Shown here: positions 32,419 to 40,138 of the stretch, in pieces
Position numbering within the stretch: position 1 is the first letter of the stretch
Layout of the letters: every line of letters begins with the position of its first letter
Assembly (NCBI RefSeq): GCF_014648815.1
Contig: NZ_BMRV01000016.1
Span: forward strand, 1 to 64,000
Length of the DNA: 64,000 nucleotides
Source of the DNA: Streptomyces flaveolus
GTDB taxonomy: Bacteria; Actinomycetota; Actinomycetes; Streptomycetales; Streptomycetaceae
Direction of reading: 5' to 3'
Notes under the pieces: model-generated
The model's database searches: none
The model's input: the letters and a program-made list of their open reading frames with translations, nothing else
Told to the model about the DNA's origin: nothing
Made by a program: the position numbers and the translations under genes

Positions 32419-32562
32419 CATGCCCCGGCGCCGCGTCCTGCGAACCGGCACGGAATTCCCACGGGATTCGTCGTCCGCCGAGGTGCTCAGGGCGGCGGCA
32501 GCGGCTGAAATGGTGCATAGGGAAAGCACCGGAACCGAATCGTCGGCGAGGAGCCCCAGGTC

Positions 32563-33018
32563 ATGACCAAAGCGATCAAACTGCTCACCGCCCTCCCCCC
32601 GGACCAGCGCGGCCGTCTCACGGCACTCGCCCGCGAGGTCTCCTTCCCGGAGGACACCCGGATCTTCGAGGCCGGAGACAGGGCCGACCGCTTCTGGGTC
32701 ATCCGGTCCGGCGCGGTCTCCCTGACCCAGCAGGTGACGTCCCTGCAACGGGTGACGGTCGCCAGCCTGGGCGTCGGCGACCTGCTCGGCTGGTCCTGGC
32801 TGTTCCCGCCGTACGAGTGGGACTTCGGCGCCGAGGCCTTCAGCCCGGTACGCGCCTACGAGTTCGACGCGGCGGCGGTGCTCGCCCTGTGCGAGGAGGA
32901 CCCGCAGCTCGGCATCGTGCTGGTGCGGACGGTGGCCGAGATCCTCGCGCACCGGCTGGAGGCCACCCGGGGCCGGCTCATGGAGCACGCCGCGCTGCGG
33001 GGACGCAGCGCGCTGTGA
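32563..33018 (+). CDS. Cyclic nucleotide-binding (Crp-type) domain protein
   Basis: A 151-residue protein consisting of one cNMP-binding beta-roll domain (FPEDTRIFEAGDRADRFWVI, about 28-47; VASLGVGDLLGWSWLFPPY, about 66-84) and a C-terminal helix (LAHRLEATRGRLMEHA). There is no DNA-binding helix-turn-helix, unlike full-length Crp/Fnr regulators of about 220 residues. It therefore probably acts by protein contact. The phosphate-binding cassette is altered (GDLLGWSW), so ligand may not be cAMP. ATG 32563; GGAG lies about 12 bases upstream. Confidence 0.82.
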   Translation: MTKAIKLLTALPPDQRGRLTALAREVSFPEDTRIFEAGDRADRFWVIRSGAVSLTQQVTSLQRVTVASLGVGDLLGWSWLFPPYEWDFGAEAFSPVRAYEFDAAAVLALCEEDPQLGIVLVRTVAEILAHRLEATRGRLMEHAALRGRSAL

Positions 33019-33025
33019 CGCGGCG

Positions 33026-34342
33026 TCAGACGCGGTAGCGACGCAGCGCCGGTACGGCGGCGGCGAGGGCGAGCATCACCACGACGACGAGCAGCCCCCC
33101 GCCCGCGACCGCCTGCCGTGCGCCGAAGGCCGACCCCGCGCCGCCGTGCAGGACGTCGGCCAGGCGGGGGCCGCCGGCGACGACCACCGTGAAGACGCCC
33201 TGCATGCGCCCGCGCATCTCGTCGGTCGCGGCGGACAGCAGGATCGCCCCGCGGAACACCATGGAGACCATGTCGGCGATTCCGGCGACGGCGAGGAAGG
33301 CCACCGCAAGCCACAGGCTGCCGCTCAGCCCGAACCCGGTGATGGCCGCGCCCCAGACGACGACCGCGCCGATCACCATCCACCCGTGCCGGCGTGCCCG
33401 GGAGAAGGTGCCGGAGAACAGCCCCCCGGCCACCGCGCCGATCGGGATGGCCGCGAACAGCAGCCCGAGGGCGAGCCCCTCGCCCCAGGGGGCGTACGTC
33501 TCGGCGGCGAGCTGCGGGAACAGGGCGCGGGGCATGCCGAGGACCATGGCGACGATGTCGGCCAGGAAGGAGAGCAGCAGCACCTTGTGCCCGGCGATGT
33601 AACGGAAGCCGGCCACGACCTCGCGGACGCCCGCGCGCCGGACGGCCGTGCCCGCGAGCGGCGGCAGGGCGGGCAGCTTGTGTACCGCCCACACCGTGAC
33701 GCACAGGGCCAGCGCGTCGACGAGGTACAGCTCGGGCAGGCCGATGACGGGGATGAGGACGCCGGCGAGCAGCGGTCCGACCACCTGGCCGGTCTGCATG
33801 ACGGTCGAGCCGAGCGCGTTGGCCGCGGCGAGTTCCCCCTCGGGGACCAGGCGGGCGATGGAGGCGTTGCGGGCCGGGGCGTTGAGACCCCAGAAGGCCT
33901 GTTGCAGCGCGAGCAGGAGCATCAGGACGGCCACCGACTCCAGACCGGAGACGGCCTGCACCCAGAACAGCAGCGAGGTGACCGCGATACCGGTGTTGGT
34001 GATCAGCAGCAGCTTGCGGCGGTCCATGGTGTCGGCGACCGCGCCGCCCCACAGCGCGAACACGATCAGCGGCAGCAGTCCGGCGAGGCTCGCGGCGCCG
34101 ACCCAGGCGGAGGAGCCGGTGATGTCGTAGATCTGCTTGGGCACGGCGACGGCGGTGAGCTGGCTGCCGACGGCCGTGACGATGGTCGAGGACCACAGCC
34201 TGCGGTAGGCGGGACGGCGCAGAGGGCGGGTGTCCATCGCCCAGCGGCGCCGGCCGCGCCGCCGGCCCTCGACCGCGGCGGGGCCCTGGCCCGGGACGGA
34301 GGCCTCGTCCGGGGATTCGGTACTGCTCTCGCTCGTGTCCAC
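33026..34342 (-). CDS. MFS exporter (EntS/MFS_3-like)
   Basis: A 438-residue major facilitator with 10-12 hydrophobic helices after a 35-residue soluble tail. The loop 2-3 signature WGGAVADTMDRRKLLL (about 100-115) and the overall pattern (RPLRRPAYRRLWSSTIVTAVGSQLT near the start) match the MFS_3/enterobactin-exporter-like group used for drugs or siderophores. Substrate unknown. Convergent with the cNMP-binding gene 7 bp away. The 103 bp upstream is notably AT richer and probably holds the promoter. Confidence 0.85.
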   Translation of the reverse strand: MDTSESSTESPDEASVPGQGPAAVEGRRRGRRRWAMDTRPLRRPAYRRLWSSTIVTAVGSQLTAVAVPKQIYDITGSSAWVGAASLAGLLPLIVFALWGGAVADTMDRRKLLLITNTGIAVTSLLFWVQAVSGLESVAVLMLLLALQQAFWGLNAPARNASIARLVPEGELAAANALGSTVMQTGQVVGPLLAGVLIPVIGLPELYLVDALALCVTVWAVHKLPALPPLAGTAVRRAGVREVVAGFRYIAGHKVLLLSFLADIVAMVLGMPRALFPQLAAETYAPWGEGLALGLLFAAIPIGAVAGGLFSGTFSRARRHGWMVIGAVVVWGAAITGFGLSGSLWLAVAFLAVAGIADMVSMVFRGAILLSAATDEMRGRMQGVFTVVVAGGPRLADVLHGGAGSAFGARQAVAGGGLLVVVVMLALAAAVPALRRYRV

Positions 34343-34445
34343 GCGCTTCCTACATGCTCGTTACATCTTTCGATTGCGAGCCTCACTATCGCAGCCCCGT
34401 TCGGATGCGCCCGAACCGCGTGGCCGGCCCGGGCGCCGGCCGCGT

Positions 34446-35060
34446 TCAGGCGCCGGCGACGAGGGTCAGGCCGAGCACGATCATGGTGGCGGCGACCAGT
34501 CCGTCCAGGACGCGCCAGGCGACGGGCCGGGCCAGGAAGCGGCCGAGGTAGCGGGCGCCGAAACCGAGCGCGGCGAACCAGCACAGGCTGGCGAAGGCGG
34601 CACCCAGACCGAAGGTCCAGCGCAGCGGACCGCGGTCCGCCGCGACGGAGCCCAGCAGGAACACGGTGTCGAGGTAGACGTGCGGATTGAGCCAGGTCAG
34701 CGCCAGGCAGGTGAGTACGGCCCGCCGCCGCGAGCCGGCCGCGTCGCCCTCCGCCCGCAGCGCCCCGGCCGGCCGGAACACGCGCCGGGCGGCCAGGGCG
34801 CCGTAGCAGAGCAGGAAGGCTCCCCCGACCCAGGCGACGGCGGTCAGCGCGTCCGGCCAGGCCACCACCACCGCGCCGACTCCGCCGACGCCGAGGGCGA
34901 TGAGCACGGCGTCGGACAGGGCGCAGATGCCGACCACGGCGAGGACGGCGTCGCGGCGGATCCCCTGGCGCAGGACGAAGGCGTTCTGGGCACCGATGGC
35001 GACGATGAGCGAGAGGCCGGTGCCGAAGCCGGCGGCCGCGGCGGTCAGTGCGTTGGTCAT
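34446..35060 (-). CDS. lysE: LysE/ArgO-family amino acid exporter
   Basis: A 204-residue, six-helix transporter. The opening GFGTGLSLIVAIGAQNAFVLRQG (split over 11-33) is the LysE/ArgO signature, and LTWLNPHVYLDTVFLLG (about 115-131) is the second conserved stretch. It exports basic amino acids (Lys/Arg). ATG 35060 gives the usual family length and N-terminus; GTG 35087 would add nine atypical residues. It diverges from a LysG/ArgP-type regulator, the usual partner. Confidence 0.88.
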   Translation of the reverse strand: MTNALTAAAAGFGTGLSLIVAIGAQNAFVLRQGIRRDAVLAVVGICALSDAVLIALGVGGVGAVVVAWPDALTAVAWVGGAFLLCYGALAARRVFRPAGALRAEGDAAGSRRRAVLTCLALTWLNPHVYLDTVFLLGSVAADRGPLRWTFGLGAAFASLCWFAALGFGARYLGRFLARPVAWRVLDGLVAATMIVLGLTLVAGA

Positions 35061-35153
35061 GCCCTTGACGCTAGGCGGGATGATCACTGCCCGTACAGCT
35101 AAAGATTCTTACGTATCCTTAGTCCTCCTTATGCACAGAAGGGGAGGATCGAG
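35061..35153. promoter_or_regulatory. Divergent lysE-lysG control region
   Basis: This 93-bp divergent spacer is AT rich relative to its surroundings. It contains a dyad centred on TACGTA (35110-35115) within AAAGATTCTTACGTATCCTT, a plausible LysR-type operator. A GGGGAGG ribosome site for lysG is at 35141-35147. Divergent exporter/regulator pairs of this kind are induced by the exported amino acid. Confidence 0.5.
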
Positions 35154-36068
35154 GTGGTGACGGGGACGACGGCGGTGCTCGCGGATCTGCCGCTGGACCA
35201 GGTGCGCACCCTGCTGGCCGTGGTGGACGAGGGCACGTTCGACGCGGCCGCCGCCGCGCTGCACGTGACGCCGTCCGCGGTCAGTCAGCGGGTGAAGGCG
35301 CTGGAGCAGCGCACCGGGCGCGTGCTGCTGCTGCGCACCAAGCCGGTGCGGCCCACGGAGTCGGGGGCGGTGCTGGTGCGGCTGGCCCGGCAGGTGGCCC
35401 GGCTTGAGCGGGACGCGTACGGGGAGCTGGGGCTGAGCGGTGCCGGGGAGCCGACCCGGGTCTCGGTGGCCGTCAACGCCGACTCGCTCGCGACCTGGTT
35501 CCTCGGCGCGCTCACGCGGGTGCCCCAGGAGCCCCGGCTCTGCTTCGAACTGCGCCGCGAGGACGAGGACCACACGGCGGCCCTGCTGCGCGAGGGTGTG
35601 GTGATGGCCGCGGTGACCTCCTCTCCCGATCCGGTACCGGGCTGCACCGTCCGGTCCCTCGGCCGGATGCGCTACCGGCCCTGCGCGGCCCCCGGGTTCG
35701 CCGCCCGGCATCTGGACGGGCCGCTGCGCGAGGTGCTCGCCGAGGCTCCGGTGGTGGTCTTCGACCGGCGGGACGACTTCCAGGACGCCTTCGTGCGGCG
35801 GCTCGGGCGGGACGGCGCCGGCGCGGCGCGGCATCACGTGCCGACCTCGGAGGGTTTCGTGGAGGCGGTCGCCGCCGGACTGGGCTGGGGCATGGTGCCG
35901 AAACCGCAGGCGGATCCGCTGCTGCGGGCCGGCCGGCTCGTCGACTTCGCACCGGATCTGGCCGTCGACGTCCCGCTGTACTGGCAGCAGTGGAAGCTCG
36001 ATTCCCCCGCGCTGGCGACGGTGGCCGACGCGGTGGTGACGGCGGCGGCCGAAACGCTGCGGGGCTGA
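35154..36068 (+). CDS. lysG: LysG/ArgP-type LysR-family regulator
   Basis: A 304-residue LysR-type activator. The N-terminal winged helix has LDQVRTLLAVVDEGTFDAAAAAL (split over 12-34) and the recognition helix VTPSAVSQRVKALEQRTGR (about 37-55). The co-inducer domain is typical of the ArgP/LysG subgroup (SVAVNADSLATWFLGAL, about 103-119). It should activate the divergent lysE in response to basic amino acids. GTG 35154 has GGAGG 6 bases upstream; GTG 35157 is an alternative. Confidence 0.87.
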   Translation: MVTGTTAVLADLPLDQVRTLLAVVDEGTFDAAAAALHVTPSAVSQRVKALEQRTGRVLLLRTKPVRPTESGAVLVRLARQVARLERDAYGELGLSGAGEPTRVSVAVNADSLATWFLGALTRVPQEPRLCFELRREDEDHTAALLREGVVMAAVTSSPDPVPGCTVRSLGRMRYRPCAAPGFAARHLDGPLREVLAEAPVVVFDRRDDFQDAFVRRLGRDGAGAARHHVPTSEGFVEAVAAGLGWGMVPKPQADPLLRAGRLVDFAPDLAVDVPLYWQQWKLDSPALATVADAVVTAAAETLRG

Positions 36069-36183
36069 GTGCCCGACAAGACCCGGAGAAGACCGCCGGT
36101 TTCACTCCGCTGTCGACAGGTCACCCGAAACGGAGTAAGGGATTCACGAGGGCACGACTCGATTCGATCGCAGGTGACTTTTG

Positions 36184-36435
36184 ATGGACAACTGGCGCGA
36201 GCACGCCGCGTGCCGCACGGAGGACCCCGACCTGTTCTTCCCGATCGGCACCACCGGCCCGGCCCTGTTGCAGACCGAGCAGGCCAAGGCGGTCTGCCGG
36301 CGCTGCCCGGTCCAGGAGGAGTGCCTGCAGTGGGCACTCGACACGGGACAGTCCCTCGGCGTCTGGGGCGGGACCAGCGAGACGGAGCGCCGTGCGCTCA
36401 AGCGGCGCGCGGCGGCACGCCGGCGCTCGGGGTGA
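36184..36435 (+). CDS. WhiB-family iron-sulfur transcription factor
   Basis: An 83-residue WhiB-like protein. The four cluster cysteines are Cys10, Cys38, Cys41 and Cys47 (HAACRTED; AVCRRCPVQEECLQW). The GVWGG turn is at 59-63, and a basic C-terminus (RRALKRRAAARRRSG) follows. These proteins bind a [4Fe-4S] cluster and usually act with the principal sigma factor. Start ATG 36184 rather than the TTG just before it; AGGTGA lies 5 bases upstream. Which Wbl paralogue it is cannot be settled here. Confidence 0.92.
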   Translation: MDNWREHAACRTEDPDLFFPIGTTGPALLQTEQAKAVCRRCPVQEECLQWALDTGQSLGVWGGTSETERRALKRRAAARRRSG

Positions 36436-36444
36436 CGCGGGCCC

Positions 36445-36813
36445 TCAGCGGCCGGTGCGGCGCAGCGGACCCCAGGGGCGTTGCCGGCGCTCCACTTCGC
36501 TCCGTGCCTCCTCGATGACCCGGGGGGCGATCCAGCACATCGGCCGGGCGTCGGCCACCAGCGGCTCGTTGTCCGGGCCGCGGCCCGTCTCCCGGCCGGT
36601 GAGCACCCAGGGCCGCACACCGCGGCCCTTGTCGTGCGGCAGGTGCCCGTAGTCGTGCAGCCGGCGGGCCGCCCACACCCGAACGGGCCGGTCCGCCCAC
36701 CAGCCCTCCACGTCGAGGGGGTTGGCGGACAGACCGGGCATGGCCACGCCGGTGAGCTCGTCCGTACTGGAGAACCTGGCGAGATCGGTCTCGGGGCCGC
36801 GCGACCACCGCAC
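36445..36813 (-). CDS. DUF6098-like protein, probably N-terminally frameshifted
   Basis: A 122-residue frame beginning GTGCGG (VRWSRGPETDLARFSS), with PGLSANPLDVEGWW, LTGRETGRGPDNEPLVADARP and RQRPWGPLRR. From memory these match the DUF6098 family (function unknown), which normally has about 20-25 more residues ending in a LYVRWSRGP stretch. Immediately upstream the sequence would read EGGLYV in frame if one copy of an 8-bp tandem duplication (36811-36826) were removed. No ribosome site is well placed for GTG 36813. I therefore read it as a frameshifted gene, possibly a young pseudogene or a sequencing error. Confidence 0.6.
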   Translation of the reverse strand: MRWSRGPETDLARFSSTDELTGVAMPGLSANPLDVEGWWADRPVRVWAARRLHDYGHLPHDKGRGVRPWVLTGRETGRGPDNEPLVADARPMCWIAPRVIEEARSEVERRQRPWGPLRRTGR

Positions 36814-36826
36814 GTACTCACGTACA
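36811..36826. repeat. 8-bp tandem duplication disrupting the DUF6098-like gene
   Basis: CACGTACT (36811-36818) is followed directly by CACGTACA (36819-36826). Deleting either copy joins GGT CTG TAC GTG to CGG TGG TCG on the minus strand (GLYV-RWS), restoring the expected family reading. Eight bases is not a multiple of three, so the duplication shifts the frame. Confidence 0.65.
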
Positions 36827-36892
36827 GACCTCCCTCGTGAGCCCGTCGGGGCGACGGAGTACCCGTAAGGAGCGCGACGGAGTCGGGCGGCT

Positions 36893-38566
36893 TCAGGCCG
36901 TCTGCCGCGCCGCGGCCCGGCCCGCCGCCCGCCCGGAGAACAGGCATCCGCCGAGGAAGGTGCCTTCCAGGGCGTTGTAGCCGTGCACCCCGCCGCCGCC
37001 GAAGCCGGCCACCTCGCCGGCCGCGTACAGCCCGTCGACCGGCGTTCCGTCGGCGCCCAGGGCGCGCGAGTCGAGGTCGGTCTGGATGCCGCCGAGGGTC
37101 TTGCGGGTGAGGATGTGCAGCTTGACCCCGATCAGCGGGCCCGCCTCCGGGTCGAGGATGCGGTGCGGTGTCGCGACCCGGCCGAGGCGGTCGCCGATGT
37201 AGCGGCGGGCGTTGCGGATGCCCTGCACCTGGGCGTCCTTGGCGTACGGGTTGGCCGTCTGGAGGTCCCGGGCCTCGATCTGGCGCCGGATCGAGGCGGC
37301 GTCCAGCAGCGGCTCGTCGGTGAGCCCGTTCATCCGGTCGACCAGCTGCTCCAGGGTCGGTGCGGTCACGAAGTCGGCGCCCTTGCGCAGGAAGGCGTCC
37401 ACCGGACCGGGGGCGCCCTTGCCGAGGACGCGTTCGCGCAGGAATCCCGCGCGGTCCTTGGCGGTGATGTCCGGGTTCTGCTCGGAGCCCGAGAGGGCGA
37501 ACTCCTTCTCGATGATCTTCTGGGTGAGGATGAACCAGGAGTGGTCGTGGCCGGCGAGGTCCTCGGCGGTGCGCAGGTGCCTGAGCGTGCCGAGGGTGTC
37601 GTAACCGGGCAGGTACGGCGAGGGCAGGCGGCGGCCGAGGGCGTCGAACCACAGCGACGACGGGCCGGGCAGGATGCGGATGCCGTGGCCGGGCCAGATC
37701 GGGTCCCAGTTGCGCAGGCCCTCGGTGTAGTGCCACATCCGGTCGCGGTTGACCAGGCGGACGCCCGCCTCTGCGCTGATGTCCAGCATCCGCCCGTCGA
37801 CGTAGGCGGGGACGCCGGTGACCATCTCGGCGGGCGGCGTGCCGAGGCGCGCGGGCCAGTGGCGGCGCACGATGTCGTGGTCGGCGCCGATGCCGCCGGA
37901 GGTGACGATCACGGCCTGGGCGGTGAGTTCGAACTCGCCGGCCGCGTCGCGGTTGGAGGCCACGCCGCGGGGCGAGGTGTCCTCGGCGAGGACCGTGCCG
38001 CGCACACCGCGCGCGGTGCCGCCCTCGACGACCAGGTGGTCGACGCGGTGACGGTGGTGGAAGGTGAGCAGACCGTCGCGCGCGGCCTGCTGCGCGTACC
38101 GCACGAACGGCTCGACGACTCCGGTGCCGGTGCCCCAGGCGATGTGGAAGCGGGGCACCGAGTTGCCGTGCCCGCCGGCCGTGAGGTCGCCGCGCTCGGC
38201 CCAGCCGACGGTGGGCAGGAAGGTGATGCCGTGCCCAGCCAGCCAGGACCGCTTCTCCCCCGCCGCCCACTCGACGTACGCCCTGGCCCAGCGCACCGCC
38301 CAGGAGTCCTCGTCCTCGGTCCGGTCGAAGCCGGCGCTGCCCTGCCAGTCGCTCCAGGCGAGGTCGAAGGAGTCCTTGACGCCGAGACGCCGCTGCTCCG
38401 GGGAGTCCACGAGGAAGAGGCCGCCGAAGGACCAGAAGGCCTGTCCGCCGAGGTTGGCCGCGTTCTCCTGGTCGACCAGCGCGACCCTGCGGCCCCGGCT
38501 GGTCAGCTCGTGGGCCGCGGCCAAACCCGCGAGGCCCGCTCCGACCACGATGACGTCGGCGTCCAT
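36893..38566 (-). CDS. FAD-binding dehydrogenase (KstD/fumarate reductase-like flavoprotein)
   Basis: A 557-residue flavoprotein. The Rossmann motif VIVVGAGLAGLAAAHEL is at 5-21, followed by QENAANLGGQAFWSFGG (about 37-53). The C-terminal FAD contact is LYAAGEVAGFGGGGVHGYNALEG (split over about 511-533). The family includes 3-ketosteroid delta-1-dehydrogenases and related enzymes removing hydrogens from ring substrates; this subgroup is annotated only as FAD-binding dehydrogenase. No signal peptide. It lies downstream of the TetR gene on the same strand (107 bp), so the regulator may control it. Confidence 0.85.
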   Translation of the reverse strand: MDADVIVVGAGLAGLAAAHELTSRGRRVALVDQENAANLGGQAFWSFGGLFLVDSPEQRRLGVKDSFDLAWSDWQGSAGFDRTEDEDSWAVRWARAYVEWAAGEKRSWLAGHGITFLPTVGWAERGDLTAGGHGNSVPRFHIAWGTGTGVVEPFVRYAQQAARDGLLTFHHRHRVDHLVVEGGTARGVRGTVLAEDTSPRGVASNRDAAGEFELTAQAVIVTSGGIGADHDIVRRHWPARLGTPPAEMVTGVPAYVDGRMLDISAEAGVRLVNRDRMWHYTEGLRNWDPIWPGHGIRILPGPSSLWFDALGRRLPSPYLPGYDTLGTLRHLRTAEDLAGHDHSWFILTQKIIEKEFALSGSEQNPDITAKDRAGFLRERVLGKGAPGPVDAFLRKGADFVTAPTLEQLVDRMNGLTDEPLLDAASIRRQIEARDLQTANPYAKDAQVQGIRNARRYIGDRLGRVATPHRILDPEAGPLIGVKLHILTRKTLGGIQTDLDSRALGADGTPVDGLYAAGEVAGFGGGGVHGYNALEGTFLGGCLFSGRAAGRAAARQTA

Positions 38567-38601
38567 GGCGACCGTCCCTTCCTCGTCCGTGCTGTCACGG
38601 G

Positions 38602-38664
38602 GTGTTGTCGGTGTTGTCGGTGTTGTCGGTATCGGTGTTATCGGTGTTGTCTGTGTTGTTGTCG
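38602..38664. repeat. 9-bp minisatellite (GGTGTTGTC-type) between TetR and flavoprotein genes
   Basis: Imperfect tandem copies of GTGTTGTCG, with variants GTATCG and GTGTTATCG, run from just beyond the TetR stop toward the flavoprotein start. They occupy most of the 107-bp spacer. In another frame they would encode a DNT repeat. Such runs can vary in length by slippage and here could alter spacing in the flavoprotein leader. Confidence 0.8.
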
Positions 38665-38673
38665 GGGCTGTTG

Positions 38674-39297
38674 TCAGGGGGTGCTGTTTCCGTCGGTGAG
38701 CAGCGCGGTGAGCAGCTGTCCCAGCCAGTCGCGCGCGTGCTCGGCGTCCCGGTCGAGCAGCAGTTGGGTGGTGACGCCGTCGTAGGCGGCGACCACGGCG
38801 TGCGCGGCGGCCTCGGCGTCGCCCAGCACGGCGGGCAGCGGTGTGCGGGCGTATGCCCGGGCGAGGCGGTCGGCGATCGCCCGGCGCAGCCGCGCCCGGT
38901 GGTCCAGGAGGGTCCGTGCCACGTCCGGGTGACGGGCGGCGTGCACCAGGAAGTCCGTCTTGACCAGGAGCCAGTCCCGGTCCAGCAGCAGTACCTCGGT
39001 GACGCGCTCCACGGCGGCCCGTAGGTCCAGGTCCGGTCCGTCGAGGGCGAGGGCACCGGACACCTGGTCCGCGATCAGATCGGCCCGTTCGCGGTAGAGG
39101 GCGAAGAACAGCTCGTCGAGGCTGTCGAAGTTGGAGTAGAAGGCGCCCCGGCTGTATCCGGCGGCCTCGCAGACCTCCTCGATCGGCACCCGGCCGAACC
39201 CCTTGGCGGCGAACACCGCGAACGCCGCCTCCAGCAGGTCCGCGCGGGTCCGCGCGCGCCGCCTGGTCATGCGCCCGGGGGCCTGCTCCACCGGCAT
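38674..39297 (-). CDS. TetR-family transcriptional regulator
   Basis: A 207-residue regulator. The N-terminal DNA-binding domain reads RADLLEAAFAVFAAKGFGRVPIEEVCEAAGYSRGAFYSNF in outline (about 18-57; helix-turn-helix PIEEVCEAAGYSRGAFYSNF at about 38-57). A helical ligand domain follows (TEVLLLDRDWLLVKTDFLVHA, split over about 100-120). ATG 39297 has GGAGAGG about 10 bases upstream; ATG 39270 is an alternative. A strong 39-bp palindrome 22 bp upstream indicates autoregulation and control of the divergent GPP34 gene or of the downstream flavoprotein gene. Confidence 0.87.
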   Translation of the reverse strand: MPVEQAPGRMTRRRARTRADLLEAAFAVFAAKGFGRVPIEEVCEAAGYSRGAFYSNFDSLDELFFALYRERADLIADQVSGALALDGPDLDLRAAVERVTEVLLLDRDWLLVKTDFLVHAARHPDVARTLLDHRARLRRAIADRLARAYARTPLPAVLGDAEAAAHAVVAAYDGVTTQLLLDRDAEHARDWLGQLLTALLTDGNSTP

Positions 39298-39318
39298 GTC
39301 AGCACCGCCTCTCCGCTG

Positions 39319-39357
39319 TTCGATACGCGAATGTATCGAATACATCTGTGTATCGAA
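39319..39357. promoter_or_regulatory. 39-bp interrupted palindrome, probable TetR operator
   Basis: Outer half-sites TTCGATAC (39319-39326) and GTATCGAA (39350-39357) and inner half-sites ATGTAT (39331-39336) and ATACAT (39340-39345) are all exact inverted repeats sharing one centre at base 39338. A nested, AT-rich two-fold symmetric site next to a TetR gene fits binding of two dimers or overlapping dimers. It lies between the divergent starts at 39297 and 39493. Confidence 0.75.
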
Positions 39358-39492
39358 AGGGCCGGGAGCAGTCGACTGTTCACGGACCTGCGCCTCGCCC
39401 GGGAGGCCGCCTCCTCCGCCGCGCCCCTGTGCGGCGCATCGGGCTGCCGCACCACATGGTGGTCGGACATTGCCTCTGACAGGGTGTCGGAC

Positions 39493-40098
39493 ATGAGCAC
39501 ACCTATGGATCTGCTGATCGTCGCCCGGGAAGTCGCCACCGACGGCCCCGTCGAGGAGGGCGACCTCTCGCTGGCCCTCGCGGGGGCGGAGCTCCTCGAC
39601 CTGGTCGACGCCGGAGCCGTCACCCTGGACGGCGACCGCATCGTGCCCGGCCCGCGGCGCGCCATGGAGGACCGCCTGCTGGACGCGGCCGAGTCGTCGC
39701 TCGACCGGCAGGCGCCGTACGAGTCCGTCGAGGACTGGCTGTGGCGCCGGGGCCGTGGACTGTTCGCGGCCTATCGCGCCGAGCTGGAGACGGAGGGGCA
39801 ACTCACCCGGCAACGACACGGCCGGCTGCGCCGCAGGTCAGGTCCGGCGGCGCCGGCGGACTCACCGGCCCGGCGCCACGCGGCCGAGCGCTGGACGTCG
39901 GGCGAGCCTGTCCTGGCCGGCCTCGCCTCCGCCCTGGGGATCCACGACGAGCCGGCCGACGCCTTCGAGGGCCCCGACGCCGATACGCTCGAGACCGTTC
40001 TGGCCGCCGTCGGCGACGCGGTGACGGAACTGGCAGGCGTACGGCAACAGCGGCAGATCGAAGAGGCGGCCTTCGACAACATCTGGCGAGCGCCGTGA
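39493..40098 (+). CDS. GPP34 (GOLPH3/VPS74-like) family protein
   Basis: A 201-residue soluble protein. Signatures of the bacterial GPP34 family are GDLSLALAGAELLDLVDAGAV (split over about 22-42), RLLDAAESSLDRQAPYESVEDWLWRRGRGL (in part, about 59-88) and the ending EEAAFDNIWRAP. Eukaryotic homologues bind phosphatidylinositol 4-phosphate on Golgi membranes. The bacterial role is unknown, although a lipid headgroup-binding function is plausible. ATG 39493 follows CAGGG by about 8 bases. The gene diverges from the TetR gene. Confidence 0.85.
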   Translation: MSTPMDLLIVAREVATDGPVEEGDLSLALAGAELLDLVDAGAVTLDGDRIVPGPRRAMEDRLLDAAESSLDRQAPYESVEDWLWRRGRGLFAAYRAELETEGQLTRQRHGRLRRRSGPAAPADSPARRHAAERWTSGEPVLAGLASALGIHDEPADAFEGPDADTLETVLAAVGDAVTELAGVRQQRQIEEAAFDNIWRAP

Positions 40099-40138
40099 CG
40101 AGGACGTGGGGCTCGTGAGGCCCGAAGCGGGCGAGTGA

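Noticed and set aside
38595..39056. Alternative minus-strand frame with DNT repeats overlapping the TetR gene
   Set aside because: The TetR frame has a clear helix-turn-helix and normal length; the DNT run is simply the translated minisatellite in another frame.
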